Shown here: in pieces, positions 39,036 to 48,851 of the stretch
How the letters are laid out: every line of letters begins with the position of its first letter
Position numbering within the stretch: the stretch's first letter is position 1
Assembly (NCBI GenBank): GCA_001829315.1
Contig: MIAY01000025.1
Location: 124,928 to 188,927 of the forward strand
DNA: 64,000 bases
Direction: 5' to 3'
Source of the DNA: Spirochaetes bacterium GWE1_32_154
GTDB lineage: Bacteria; Spirochaetota; GWE2-31-10
Program-made: the position numbers and the translations under genes
Notes under the pieces: model-generated
The model's database searches: none
What the model was told of the DNA's origin: nothing
What the model saw: only the letters and a program-made list of their open reading frames with translations

Positions 39036-39260
39036 ATGAATTTATATAAACTAAAGAAAAATGATTCATTTTCTATTGTAAAAATAACAAGATCAGGTGA
39101 AATAGGAAAAAGAATTGCTGAAATGGGAGTTACAAAAGGAACGAGGGGCATCGTTGTTAGAAAAGCGTTTCTTGGAGGTCCAATTCAGATAAAAATATTA
39201 AATTATGACTTATCTCTCAGAAAAGATGAAGCAGAGTCAATAGATGTTGAGGAGGTGTAA
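39036..39260 (+). CDS. feoA: Ferrous iron transport protein A
   Basis: SH3-like small protein immediately upstream of feoB ('IAEMGVTKGTRGIVVRKAFLGGPIQIKI'). Confidence 0.9.
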   Translation: MNLYKLKKNDSFSIVKITRSGEIGKRIAEMGVTKGTRGIVVRKAFLGGPIQIKILNYDLSLRKDEAESIDVEEV

Positions 39261-39262
39261 TT

Positions 39263-41425
39263 ATGGCAGACAAAACGATAGTAGTAGGGATAGCGGGAAA
39301 TCCAAATTCAGGTAAAACGACTATATTTAATGAGTTAACAGGTGCACATCATAAAGTTGGAAATTATGCGGGTGTAACTGTTGAGAAAAGAGAGGGGATA
39401 AGGAAATATAAAGATTATACGATAAAAATATATGATTTACCCGGAACTTATAGTTTGACTTCATACTCCTTAGATGAGTTAGTGGCAAGAGATTTTATAA
39501 TAGATGAAAAACCAGATGTAATTATTGATGTCATGGATTCAACTAATATTCAACGACACCTGTATTTATGCATGCAAATACAGGAATTTGGAATACCTAT
39601 AGTCGGTTTATTAAATATGACAGATGAAGCAAAACAACATGGCATTGAAATAGATTCATTGGCGCTTGGAGATTTACTCGGTATACCGATGCTGAAAACT
39701 GTTGGACGTAAAAAAAGTGGCTTGGATGGGGTTTTTGATTTGGTACTCAGTACCTATGAAAATAAGAATAAACAAAAAAAGTGTTTGTTATACGGAAATG
39801 AACTGGAAATGCACATAGATAAAATTATAAACCTTATTTCTAAAGATGAAAAATTTATTAAAAATTATCCTCCTCGATGGATAGCTGTTAAGTTATTAGA
39901 AAAAGATCAAAATGTTTGTTCTAAATTGAAAACAAATGAAGCCTATGATCAGATAATTCATCAAAAAGATGAATCCATAAAGTGGATAGCCGGACATTTT
40001 AATAGAGATTCTGAAATAGTTGTGACAGAACAAAGGTATGGCTATATTCACGGTGCGGTAAAAGAAACTTTAAAGGTGTCTCTGGAAACAAAATTTTCAT
40101 TCAGTGAAGCAGTTGATAAAGTTGTATTAAATAATTACTTCGGGTTGCCATTATTTTTATTTATTATGTGGGGAATATTTCAGTTAACATTTAAGTTGGG
40201 TGAATTTCCGATGTCCATATTAGAGCTTATTTTTAATCAAATTGGAAATTTTGCAGGAAGTATAATACCTGATGGGTTAATAAAATCGCTTATTGTTGAT
40301 GGAATTATAGGCGGGGTTGGTGGGATGCTTGTCTTTCTTCCAAATATACTCATTCTGTTTTTTTGCATATCAATTCTTGAAGATACCGGTTATATGGCAA
40401 GAATTGCATTTTTGACAGACAAGTTTATGCATAAATTCGGATTACACGGGCAGTCATTTATTCCGTTTGTTACAGGTTTTGGTTGTTCCATACCGGCAAT
40501 AATGAGTGCGAGAACATTAAAAAATGAAAAGGATAGATTAATCACAATACTTGCAGTTCCTTTCTTTAGTTGTGGTGCTAAATTACCTGTCTATACATTA
40601 TTGATTTCTGCATTCTTTAGTGAATCGATGTCAGGAAATATATTGTTTTCTATCTATATGATAGGAATATTGCTTGGTTTGTTTTCTTCTTTGTTATTTA
40701 GAAAAGTAATCGCAAAAGGAATCTCCAGTCCATTTGTAATGGAATTACCACCATATAGAGCACCTGCAGCAAAAGGTATTGGATGGCATATGGCTGAAAA
40801 ATGCTGGTTTTATGTAAAAAAAGCTGGAACGCTTATAGTTGCTGCTTCAATAATAGTATGGTTTATAACAACATTTCCGCAACTGAAAACAGATGATGCA
40901 AAATATCAAAAAATCAGAATGGATATAGAAAATAAAATTATTAGTGAGAATGGTCTACTTGCTGATTCTGATATCAGGCAGATTAATCGTATTATTGAAG
41001 TATCTCAAGTCCAGGAAGCATTAGAATATAGTATAGCAGGAAAAATCGGTAAGATAATTGAGCCGGTAATAAAACCTTTGGGCTTTGACTGGAAAATCGG
41101 TGTGGCTATAATAACAGGTTTTGCGGCAAAGGAAGTCGTCGTTTCAACTCTTGGTGTTATGTATAAAGTTGGAAGTGACGTCACTGAAGAAGATGATTCA
41201 CTACGCGGAGCATTAAGAAATGACCCGTATTTTAATCCTTTGGTAGCGTATGTATTGATGTTATTTATTTTAATTTATGTACCTTGTATTGCCACTCTTG
41301 CAATAATAAAACAGGAATTAGGAAAATGGCGGTGGGTCTTCTTTACTATTTTTTATAATTCTGCCGTAGCATGGTTAGTTGCTTTTATCGTATATCAAAC
41401 CGGGAAAATAATGGGGTTAGCATAA
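39263..41425 (+). CDS. feoB: Ferrous iron transport protein B
   Basis: 'GNPNSGKTTIFNELTGAHHKVGNYAGVTVEKREG', Gate motifs 'GFGCSIPAIMSARTL', 'PFFSCGAKLPVY'. Confidence 0.97.
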   Translation: MADKTIVVGIAGNPNSGKTTIFNELTGAHHKVGNYAGVTVEKREGIRKYKDYTIKIYDLPGTYSLTSYSLDELVARDFIIDEKPDVIIDVMDSTNIQRHLYLCMQIQEFGIPIVGLLNMTDEAKQHGIEIDSLALGDLLGIPMLKTVGRKKSGLDGVFDLVLSTYENKNKQKKCLLYGNELEMHIDKIINLISKDEKFIKNYPPRWIAVKLLEKDQNVCSKLKTNEAYDQIIHQKDESIKWIAGHFNRDSEIVVTEQRYGYIHGAVKETLKVSLETKFSFSEAVDKVVLNNYFGLPLFLFIMWGIFQLTFKLGEFPMSILELIFNQIGNFAGSIIPDGLIKSLIVDGIIGGVGGMLVFLPNILILFFCISILEDTGYMARIAFLTDKFMHKFGLHGQSFIPFVTGFGCSIPAIMSARTLKNEKDRLITILAVPFFSCGAKLPVYTLLISAFFSESMSGNILFSIYMIGILLGLFSSLLFRKVIAKGISSPFVMELPPYRAPAAKGIGWHMAEKCWFYVKKAGTLIVAASIIVWFITTFPQLKTDDAKYQKIRMDIENKIISENGLLADSDIRQINRIIEVSQVQEALEYSIAGKIGKIIEPVIKPLGFDWKIGVAIITGFAAKEVVVSTLGVMYKVGSDVTEEDDSLRGALRNDPYFNPLVAYVLMLFILIYVPCIATLAIIKQELGKWRWVFFTIFYNSAVAWLVAFIVYQTGKIMGLA

Positions 41426-41580
41426 TGGATGTACAATTAATTATAGTAATAGTGCTTTTTTCGATTTCATTAATATTTGTGTTTTACAAAATATGGTCAA
41501 AATTCAAGAAAAGGTTGAAAAATAATAAATGTTCCGGATGTTCAGTGACTAATAAAAGTAATTGTAATTGCGGTGAGTAA
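41425..41580 (+). CDS. FeoB-associated Cys-rich membrane protein
   Basis: TAATG overlap with feoB; one TM then 'CSGCSVTNKSNCNCGE'. Start 41425 preferred over 41371. Confidence 0.85.
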   Translation: MDVQLIIVIVLFSISLIFVFYKIWSKFKKRLKNNKCSGCSVTNKSNCNCGE

Positions 41581-41582
41581 AA

Positions 41583-41616
41583 AAAAAGATCAGAGTAAAT
41601 TTACTCTGATCTTTTT
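41583..41616. terminator. Bidirectional rho-independent terminator
   Basis: AAAAAGATCAGAGTAAA/TTTACTCTGATCTTTTT between convergent genes. Confidence 0.9.
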
Positions 41617-41618
41617 CA

Positions 41619-43316
41619 TTATATTTTAAACTTTTTAATCTGTTCTTCAAGTTCACCAATATTGGTTGCGTTTAAACTACCTAAATCAGAAAGACTGAGA
41701 ACTGACTTTGAAATCTCTGACATCCCATTCGCAATTTCTGACATACCTGATAAGTTCTCTGCAGAAAGATTATTTGCACTTTTAAATCTATCTGAAATAT
41801 CATAAACACTCTGTTTCGTTTTATTTGAAGATTCATCGATATTTTTAGACATTTTAATTAAATCGCCTAATCTTTTTGAAACATCTTCTGATCTTGAATT
41901 AATTGTCGAAAATGTTGATAAAAGTTCTTGAATACCAGAATCCAACGTGTCAATTTCACCAATCATATTACTCATAACGGTTCCGGTCTTTTCAGTAACT
42001 TTAACCGTTGATTCAATCTTACCAATAATATCTTTTAATGAAACATTGATGTTTTTTGCATTCTCACCGGTGGTTTCAGCAAGAGACCTGATTTCATCTG
42101 CAACAACGGCAAACCCCTTACCTGAATCACCCGCGTGAGCAGCTTCAATAGCTGCGTTCATCGCCAGAAGATTCGTTTGAGAAGCAACATTATTGATGAT
42201 TTTTATAAGATCCATAATAAAATTAATTGAAGTTGAAATTTCTTTAATAGAACCAACAGTTTTTTGCATACTGCTTTCACCTTCTTTAGCAACCGTTACA
42301 AGTCGTTTAGATAACTCCATTTTTTCTTTTGATAATGCATTAGCATTCTTAATCTCACCTAAAGTTTCTTCAATTGCCATTGATGCATCAGTAATAATGC
42401 TGGATTCCAGACTTAATTCATCTTTTAAGAAATCAATAAATTGCTTAACATCATTTAGTAATGAACTGGAAGTGATTATTGAATCATTCAGTTTTGAATT
42501 CTCATTTTTCATTGATTGCACTGTAGCTGCAATTTCATTGATTGTCGCCGAGAGTTCTTCAGAGTTGACCGCAACAGAGTTACCTATCCCATAACTTTTT
42601 TCAGTTATTTTAATCAATTTTTGAATGATAAGTGATAACTTTCCTGTAAACTTATTAATATTTTCTGCAAGTTGACCTAGTTCATCATCACTTGAAACAG
42701 GAATTTTTTTTGTTAAATCACCGTCACCTTCAGCAAGATCAATAACAAGTTGCAACATTTTATTTAAGGGAATTATAAGAACAGAACGAAATAAGAAAAA
42801 TGAAGTGAAAATAACAATCATAATAATAATAAAAATCTGAATAAATACCTGAAATGTAATAGTTCCAAGTGCTAATTTATACTGCGTATCGTTAAAAGTA
42901 ATTTCAACAAATCCAAGTTTTAAATCTTCTTTGGTAATTTCTTTTTTTTTCGTTTTAATAATAACAATTTTATTTGCATCATCTCCATTGGCTTGTATAA
43001 TATCACCTGATTTGTTTTTAACATACTTGTGAGCTGTCATTGTGTCGGTGTCATCAAAAAGAGTAATAGAATAAACATTACTATCAGCCATTTCTAATTT
43101 AATAACATTTTCAATTTGTTTTTGATCAAAATTCCATATTGGAACAATCAGTGTATTAGCAAGCCTTGTTCCAATGATATCAATAGATGTTGCCATATTG
43201 TTTAGTATTTTTCTTTTCTCGATAGAAGTTAAAATAAACCCCAGTATAATAGCAACGGAAATAATTGAAATTATCAAAACAAATAAAATCTTATTTCCAA
43301 CCGATTTAATTTTCAT
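41619..43316 (-). CDS. Methyl-accepting chemotaxis protein
   Basis: TM-sensor-TM-HAMP; '[41 protein letters not shown]'. Confidence 0.95.
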   Translation of the reverse strand: MKIKSVGNKILFVLIISIISVAIILGFILTSIEKRKILNNMATSIDIIGTRLANTLIVPIWNFDQKQIENVIKLEMADSNVYSITLFDDTDTMTAHKYVKNKSGDIIQANGDDANKIVIIKTKKKEITKEDLKLGFVEITFNDTQYKLALGTITFQVFIQIFIIIMIVIFTSFFLFRSVLIIPLNKMLQLVIDLAEGDGDLTKKIPVSSDDELGQLAENINKFTGKLSLIIQKLIKITEKSYGIGNSVAVNSEELSATINEIAATVQSMKNENSKLNDSIITSSSLLNDVKQFIDFLKDELSLESSIITDASMAIEETLGEIKNANALSKEKMELSKRLVTVAKEGESSMQKTVGSIKEISTSINFIMDLIKIINNVASQTNLLAMNAAIEAAHAGDSGKGFAVVADEIRSLAETTGENAKNINVSLKDIIGKIESTVKVTEKTGTVMSNMIGEIDTLDSGIQELLSTFSTINSRSEDVSKRLGDLIKMSKNIDESSNKTKQSVYDISDRFKSANNLSAENLSGMSEIANGMSEISKSVLSLSDLGSLNATNIGELEEQIKKFKI

Positions 43317-43378
43317 AATAATACCCCGTAATAAAAATTCTACATTATATTATCGGACATTATAAAAATATAATCAAT

Positions 43379-43430
43379 AGAGCTTCTTGTAAAAATACTC
43401 TTTTTACTTTGAATTTTTGCAAGAAGCTGC
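43379..43430. repeat. Single-hairpin copy of the palindromic repeat (with degraded extension to about 43460)
   Basis: AGCTTCTTGTAAAAATACTC...GAATTTTTGCAAGAAGCT; then AAAGCGATTTTGCATTT resembling the central stem region. Confidence 0.75.
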
Positions 43431-43467
43431 ATATAAAGCGATTTTGCATTTACCTCAATAGGTTTTT

Positions 43468-43495
43468 AAAAAAAAGACCGCAATAATGTGCGGTC
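43468..43495 (-). terminator. Rho-independent terminator of the 43517-43720 minus-strand gene
   Basis: GACCGCA-N6-TGCGGTC with A-run upstream (T-run on minus strand). Confidence 0.85.
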
Positions 43496-43516
43496 CTGAA
43501 TAACAAGCTGAGTGCT

Positions 43517-43720
43517 TTATTCTGCAATAACGCCATTTAAATCATTAAGAAAATCATTGATGTTGATCCCATGTGCATTCAAACCTTGTTCTAATGTTTC
43601 ATAACTTGCTAAAGCACATCCAATACATCCGATTCCGTAGGCAGAAAAAACTCTAACTGAGTTAGGATGTTTCTGTACAAGTTCCCGTATATTCATATCT
43701 TTTGTAATTGTTACAGCCAT
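43517..43720 (-). CDS. DUF1858 / hybrid-cluster-protein-associated redox disulfide domain protein
   Basis: 'ITKDMNIRELVQKHPNSVRVFSAYGIGCIGCALASYETLEQGLNAHGI'. Confidence 0.85.
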   Translation of the reverse strand: MAVTITKDMNIRELVQKHPNSVRVFSAYGIGCIGCALASYETLEQGLNAHGININDFLNDLNGVIAE

Positions 43721-43895
43721 ATATATCCCCTTTAAAAAGTAATTTTAGTCAATATACTAACAAGTTAAAAAAAAATCAAATAATTTATTCATTTATTTTA
43801 TAAAATTTCTAAATTTTAATTAATAATTTTACTTGAAAAAAATATGTAAAATATTTATAGTTAAAAAATATTTTACTATTATTATGGTGGCATCG

Positions 43896-44768
43896 ATGAA
43901 AAGAAAGCATTTCTATCAAGTTCTATTAGTAATTATTCTTTTAGTTAATGTTTCATGTACTACATTAATTAAAGGTTTAACAAATGATTTAGCTTTCGGG
44001 GTATATCAGCAAAATGATATGAAACTCGTTCAAGAGGCAGCTCCGGCTTATTTATTAATACTGGAAAGCATGATTTACAAAAACCCTGGTAATCGTGATT
44101 ATTTAATGACTGGAATTCAGTTGTATACGTCCTATGCTACTGCTTTTATTAAAGATGAAGAACGATCAAAATTGTTTAACGATAAAATTCTAAAATGGGG
44201 AAATGAACTATTAGCTTCTTATCCGTTGTATAAAAAATATAATGCAATTTCTGCTCAGGATAGAGAAAAGAAGGATATTGCATTTACCAAATTTATTGCA
44301 GGTATAAAAAAAGCAGATGTTCCTTATGTCTTCTGGGGGATGTATTCAATCGGTATGGATGCATTAAAGAATAGTAACAGCCCTGCTGGTTTGTTGTTAT
44401 TGCCAAGACTTTTAGCAATTGCAGATAAAATTTATCAATTAGATGATACTTTTTTTAATGGAGCTCCTCATTTGTTTTTTGGATTATATTATGGTTCATA
44501 TCCCGAAGCGTTTGGTGGAAGTCCTGTTAAAGCAAAAGCAGAATTTGAAAAAGCAATTGAAATATCAGGTGGAAATATGCTTGCACATAAAATAATGTTT
44601 GCAGAAGTGTACTATAAATCACAATATGACAGGGACGGTTATGAGAAACTATTGAAAGAAGTAATTGATTTCAATATTGATCTTCATCCTGAATTAAGAC
44701 TAATGAATATTATGGCTAAACAGCAGGCTTATAAGTTGCTTGAAGAAATTGATGATGTCTTCTATTAA
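43896..44768 (+). CDS. TRAP transporter-associated TPR lipoprotein, TatT-like
   Basis: Lipobox 'LLVNVSCTT'; helical repeat protein directly upstream of TRAP P/Q/M genes, as TP0956 in T. pallidum. Confidence 0.8.
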   Translation: MKRKHFYQVLLVIILLVNVSCTTLIKGLTNDLAFGVYQQNDMKLVQEAAPAYLLILESMIYKNPGNRDYLMTGIQLYTSYATAFIKDEERSKLFNDKILKWGNELLASYPLYKKYNAISAQDREKKDIAFTKFIAGIKKADVPYVFWGMYSIGMDALKNSNSPAGLLLLPRLLAIADKIYQLDDTFFNGAPHLFFGLYYGSYPEAFGGSPVKAKAEFEKAIEISGGNMLAHKIMFAEVYYKSQYDRDGYEKLLKEVIDFNIDLHPELRLMNIMAKQQAYKLLEEIDDVFY

Positions 44769-44837
44769 TGTTTATAATAATGCTTTTGTACTTATCAGCA
44801 TACGCTGTTCAAAAATATAGTATCGAGGAGTTTACTA

Positions 44838-45851
44838 ATGATTAAAAAGTTTTTTGTTTTAATTTCATTATTTTTATTATCAATTCCGGTTTTCTCACAA
44901 ACTAAGAAAGAACCTAAATATGTTTTTAGAATTGCTTCTGAAGTACCTGCCGGGACATTATGGCATAATGCATTAATGGCTATCAATAAAGAATTGGCTG
45001 TGAAAACCAATGGCGAAGTCCGATTGCAGGTTTTTGCCGGTGGAGTAATGGGAGATCAAAGTTCTGTAATCAATAAAATACTTATCGGTCAATTGGATGG
45101 TGCAACTTTTTCAAATACCGGAATGCAGTTAGTTAATCACGACTTTGGGATAGTCGGTTTTCCTTTAATCATGAGAAGTGATAAGGAATATGATTATATG
45201 ATAGAGCAGGTTGGCAATGAATTTGTAAAGAAATTTAAAGAATTAGGTTATTCTCATTTATGCTGGACTGAAACTGGCCCGATTTATATTTATTCAAAAA
45301 AATCTATCGCTTCAGAAGAAGATATACGAAATGCCAAGGCATTCGTATTGCAGGGTGATAAAATTACAGAAATGCTTTTTAAAGAAATAAAAGCAACACC
45401 AATACCGGTACAAACCTCAGATATTTTAACAAGTTTAAAAACCGGACAGATTGATACTGTGTTTTCACCTCCTTATGGTTTAATCGCAATGCAATGGCAT
45501 TCCAGTATCAGTTATGTAACTGATTTTCCTATGACTTTTATGTTAGGGTCTATAATGGTTAATAATAAATTATTTGATTCAATGCCAAAAGAGTATCAAG
45601 CTATAATGAGTGAATTATTCAAAACTCATTTTGAGAAATTAAAAACAAAAATCAGACAGGATAATGTAGCTGCACAGGAAATATTACGACAAAATGGTGT
45701 TCAATCGATAACTGTAAGTGTAGCTAATCAAAATAAATTTTTTGAAGTTGGTAGAAGTGCCAATGAAAAATTAATAACACAATACGGGTATTCCAGGGAT
45801 TTATATAATCGTATTTATAAAATGATGGAAGAATTCAGAAAAAAGAAATAA
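44838..45851 (+). CDS. TRAP transporter substrate-binding protein (DctP family, TatP-like)
   Basis: 'FRIASEVPAGTLWHNALMAINKELAVKTNGEVRLQVFAGGVMGDQSSVINKILIGQLDG'. Confidence 0.92.
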   Translation: MIKKFFVLISLFLLSIPVFSQTKKEPKYVFRIASEVPAGTLWHNALMAINKELAVKTNGEVRLQVFAGGVMGDQSSVINKILIGQLDGATFSNTGMQLVNHDFGIVGFPLIMRSDKEYDYMIEQVGNEFVKKFKELGYSHLCWTETGPIYIYSKKSIASEEDIRNAKAFVLQGDKITEMLFKEIKATPIPVQTSDILTSLKTGQIDTVFSPPYGLIAMQWHSSISYVTDFPMTFMLGSIMVNNKLFDSMPKEYQAIMSELFKTHFEKLKTKIRQDNVAAQEILRQNGVQSITVSVANQNKFFEVGRSANEKLITQYGYSRDLYNRIYKMMEEFRKKK

Positions 45852-45861
45852 AGGTGCAATT

Positions 45862-46833
45862 ATGCAGGATAAAATAGTAAAAGTAACGGGCTTTATAAGG
45901 AAAATTGAAAAATATTTTCTCGTTATCGTTTTAAGTTTGATGATAGGTCTCTCGTGTTTACAGATATTCTTACGTACTTTTTTTAAAGCAATAACTTGGT
46001 TTGATATGTTTTTAAATTATTCTGTGTTATGGGCGGCAATGATTGCCGCAGGTATTGTAACGTATGAAACAAGTCATATTAAAATCGACTTAGTCGGTCG
46101 TTTTACAAAAGGCAAGATAAAAGAATCGGTTTATACATTCACTTCATTTTTTGCAGGAATGGTTTCAACAATTTTAATGATAATTTTTCTTGTTTATATA
46201 CTGGTAGTTGAGTATTTTTCAAAAACGGGCTCAAGCGGACCAGCTTCGCAAAAATGGCTGTTACTTATGATTTTACCGGTAGGGTTTTTAATTATAGCAG
46301 TACGATTTTTTAATCAGATGTTAACATATAATTATGATTTAACCGGCAAACGGGTAATGGGAGTAATAAATGCGGTTTTATCGATACTTATACCATCTGT
46401 TATAGTGGTTGGAGTATTTGTTCTATTATATGGTAATAAAGCAATGCTTCAAGCAGTGTTATATTTAGGTGAAGTTAAAATACTATATATGATAATTACG
46501 ATATCAATAATTGTTTCTGTTACTGCAATTATAAGCTTGATAAATTCAATTTTCTGGAAAAAACCACGATTAACATATTATCTTTCATCAGTACCGGGTT
46601 TATATTATACTGTATTATTTTTTTACTTTATTATCCAGTTTATTGATTTAAACATACGATCAAAATTAAATAATGAAATGATTTTATTCAGTAATTCACA
46701 GTTAAATTTTCTCTATGGTATTCCGGCATTATTATTTTTTCTTGCACACTATTCATTATTTTACCCCTTTTCAAACTATTTGTTAAAAGTATATCCAAGA
46801 CCCGATCATGAGTCTGAAGTGGAGGGTGTATGA
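45862..46833 (+). CDS. TRAP transporter small permease (DctQ family), enlarged
   Basis: 'TWFDMFLNYSVLWAAMIAAGIVTYETSHIKIDLVGRF' DctQ region plus ~150 aa of extra TM segments. Confidence 0.85.
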   Translation: MQDKIVKVTGFIRKIEKYFLVIVLSLMIGLSCLQIFLRTFFKAITWFDMFLNYSVLWAAMIAAGIVTYETSHIKIDLVGRFTKGKIKESVYTFTSFFAGMVSTILMIIFLVYILVVEYFSKTGSSGPASQKWLLLMILPVGFLIIAVRFFNQMLTYNYDLTGKRVMGVINAVLSILIPSVIVVGVFVLLYGNKAMLQAVLYLGEVKILYMIITISIIVSVTAIISLINSIFWKKPRLTYYLSSVPGLYYTVLFFYFIIQFIDLNIRSKLNNEMILFSNSQLNFLYGIPALLFFLAHYSLFYPFSNYLLKVYPRPDHESEVEGV

Positions 46834-48737
46834 GTATCGTGATTTCATTAATAATTTTAATTATTGCATTGATTGGCGCCCCATTATTTGCTGTAATTGG
46901 TTTAATGTCAATTACCAATTTTCATGGTGCTAATCAAAGTGTTCTGGTTGTTGCTCAGGAAATTGCATCAAAAATAGTTTCTGTGCCAATGTTATATAGT
47001 ATTCCATTATTTACTTTCGCCGGTTACATTTTGGCATCGAGTAAATTTTCATCGAGACTTGTCCGTTTTACCAAAGCAGGTTTAGGTTGGATGCCGGGTG
47101 GACTTGGTATTGTTACACTTATAACATGTGCGTTTTTCACTGCTTTTACCGGTGCTTCCGGGGTTACTATCGTGGCTTTAGGCGGTTTTTTACTGCCTGC
47201 GTTATTATCAGAAAAGTATGAAGAAAAATTCTCACTCGGGTTGGTCACTTCATCGGGTAGTTTAGGTCTTTTATTTCCTCCAAGTTTACCAATTATCATA
47301 TTTGGTGTTGTTGCTGGTGCCAATATCGATCATTTGTTTGCGGCTGGTGTTATGCCCGGTATTTTTAGAATTCTTATATTAGCTTTTTTTGTAATCTACA
47401 AAGGAATTACCGGAAAAGTTGAAACAATATCATTTAATTTTAAAGAATTATGGTTGTCATTTAAAGAAATTATGTGGGAAATACCGTTACCGGTTTTATT
47501 ATTTGCAGGTATTTATACAGGAAAATTGGCGTTGTCTGATGCTGCTCCTTTTACTGTTGCGTATGTATTACTTGTTGAAGTAATAATTAAACGGGATATA
47601 AAAATTAAAGAAATGCCTGAGATCGTAAGAAAAAGCATGATCATTGTCGGTGCAATTTTATTAATTATGTGTGTTTCATTTGCAGCAACAAATTATATCG
47701 TGTATCAGGAAATACCTCAGAAGCTGTTTGCTGCAATGCAGCAATTTATTACCAATAAATTTGTTTTTCTTATGTTGTTAAATATTTTTCTTTTAGTTGT
47801 TGGATGTGTTATGGATATTTTCTCGGCACTTGTTGTTGTCGTCCCATTAATTTATCCGATAGCATACGAGTACAATGTAAATATAGTTCATCTTGGTATA
47901 ATTTTTCTTGCCAATTTAGAGATTGGTTACTTAACCCCGCCGGTTGGAATGAATCTTTTTATTTCATCATTAAGGTTTAAGAAATCAATTATATTATTGT
48001 ATAAGGCAAGTGTAAATTTTATTCTTATTTCTTTGGTGACCCTTATGGTAATCACATATGTGCCCGGTTTGAGTTTATGGTTTTTTGAAAAACCATCAAT
48101 TTCTGGTAAATGGGAATTTAATAATCAGGATACCGGAGAGACTGATTTACTGGTAATGAAAGCCGGTGGAAAGTACTTACGAAAAAAAATTGATCCCAAT
48201 GATATATTTTCTATGATGACTCCTTATACTACCGGTGAATATATTTTAAATAAAAATACACTTTCTTTGCATACCGATGGTGGTGTTGAAGAGTATAAAT
48301 ATGAAATATACAATGATGGAGAGCGGTTATTACTAAAGAATACAGGTGAACCAAACATTACTGCGGAATCAGAAGTTGAATATGAAGAGGAAACTGTACA
48401 TGATGGTCGTGTTTTTTATATAAATCAAATTGATCCTCCATTGGGTGAGACCAACGGTAATTTAATAGGTCATTGGACTGGTGATAAATTGACAGTAAAT
48501 ATATTTTTTAATGGTAATATGTCATGGAATAATGATGGTGTATTAAGTGAATATTTTTATTCGATTAAAAAAGGGATTATTAAGTTAAGAGATGCGTCTC
48601 AAACCGGAAATAGTAGTATTTCTGTTGTTAAAGAATTGAAAGTTAAATTTATAAATTCTAAAAATATTATTTTAACAGATAAAAAAACAGGTGAAACGAG
48701 TAACCTGATTCTTCAGGATAGTAATAGCGATTTATAG
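46830..48737 (+). CDS. TRAP transporter large permease (DctM family) with C-terminal soluble extension
   Basis: 'FAGYILASSKFSSRLVRFTKAGLGWMPGGLGIVTL', 'GLLFPPSLPIIIFGVVA', 'NLEIGYLTPPVGMNLF'; about 215 aa after the last TM. Confidence 0.92.
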   Translation: MSIVISLIILIIALIGAPLFAVIGLMSITNFHGANQSVLVVAQEIASKIVSVPMLYSIPLFTFAGYILASSKFSSRLVRFTKAGLGWMPGGLGIVTLITCAFFTAFTGASGVTIVALGGFLLPALLSEKYEEKFSLGLVTSSGSLGLLFPPSLPIIIFGVVAGANIDHLFAAGVMPGIFRILILAFFVIYKGITGKVETISFNFKELWLSFKEIMWEIPLPVLLFAGIYTGKLALSDAAPFTVAYVLLVEVIIKRDIKIKEMPEIVRKSMIIVGAILLIMCVSFAATNYIVYQEIPQKLFAAMQQFITNKFVFLMLLNIFLLVVGCVMDIFSALVVVVPLIYPIAYEYNVNIVHLGIIFLANLEIGYLTPPVGMNLFISSLRFKKSIILLYKASVNFILISLVTLMVITYVPGLSLWFFEKPSISGKWEFNNQDTGETDLLVMKAGGKYLRKKIDPNDIFSMMTPYTTGEYILNKNTLSLHTDGGVEEYKYEIYNDGERLLLKNTGEPNITAESEVEYEEETVHDGRVFYINQIDPPLGETNGNLIGHWTGDKLTVNIFFNGNMSWNNDGVLSEYFYSIKKGIIKLRDASQTGNSSISVVKELKVKFINSKNIILTDKKTGETSNLILQDSNSDL

Positions 48738-48786
48738 AACCTCTTGCAAAAATACTCTTTTTATCTCGAATTTTTGCAAGAGTCAC
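48738..48786. repeat. Single-hairpin copy of the palindromic intergenic repeat
   Basis: AACCTCTTGCAAAAATACTCTTTTTATCTCGAATTTTTGCAAGAGTCAC immediately after the dctM stop. Confidence 0.85.
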
Positions 48787-48851
48787 TATAGATTTTGTCA
48801 GATTCAAAAGTTATGTAGTAACTTTATTATATTTTTTTTTAAGAGGGTTTT

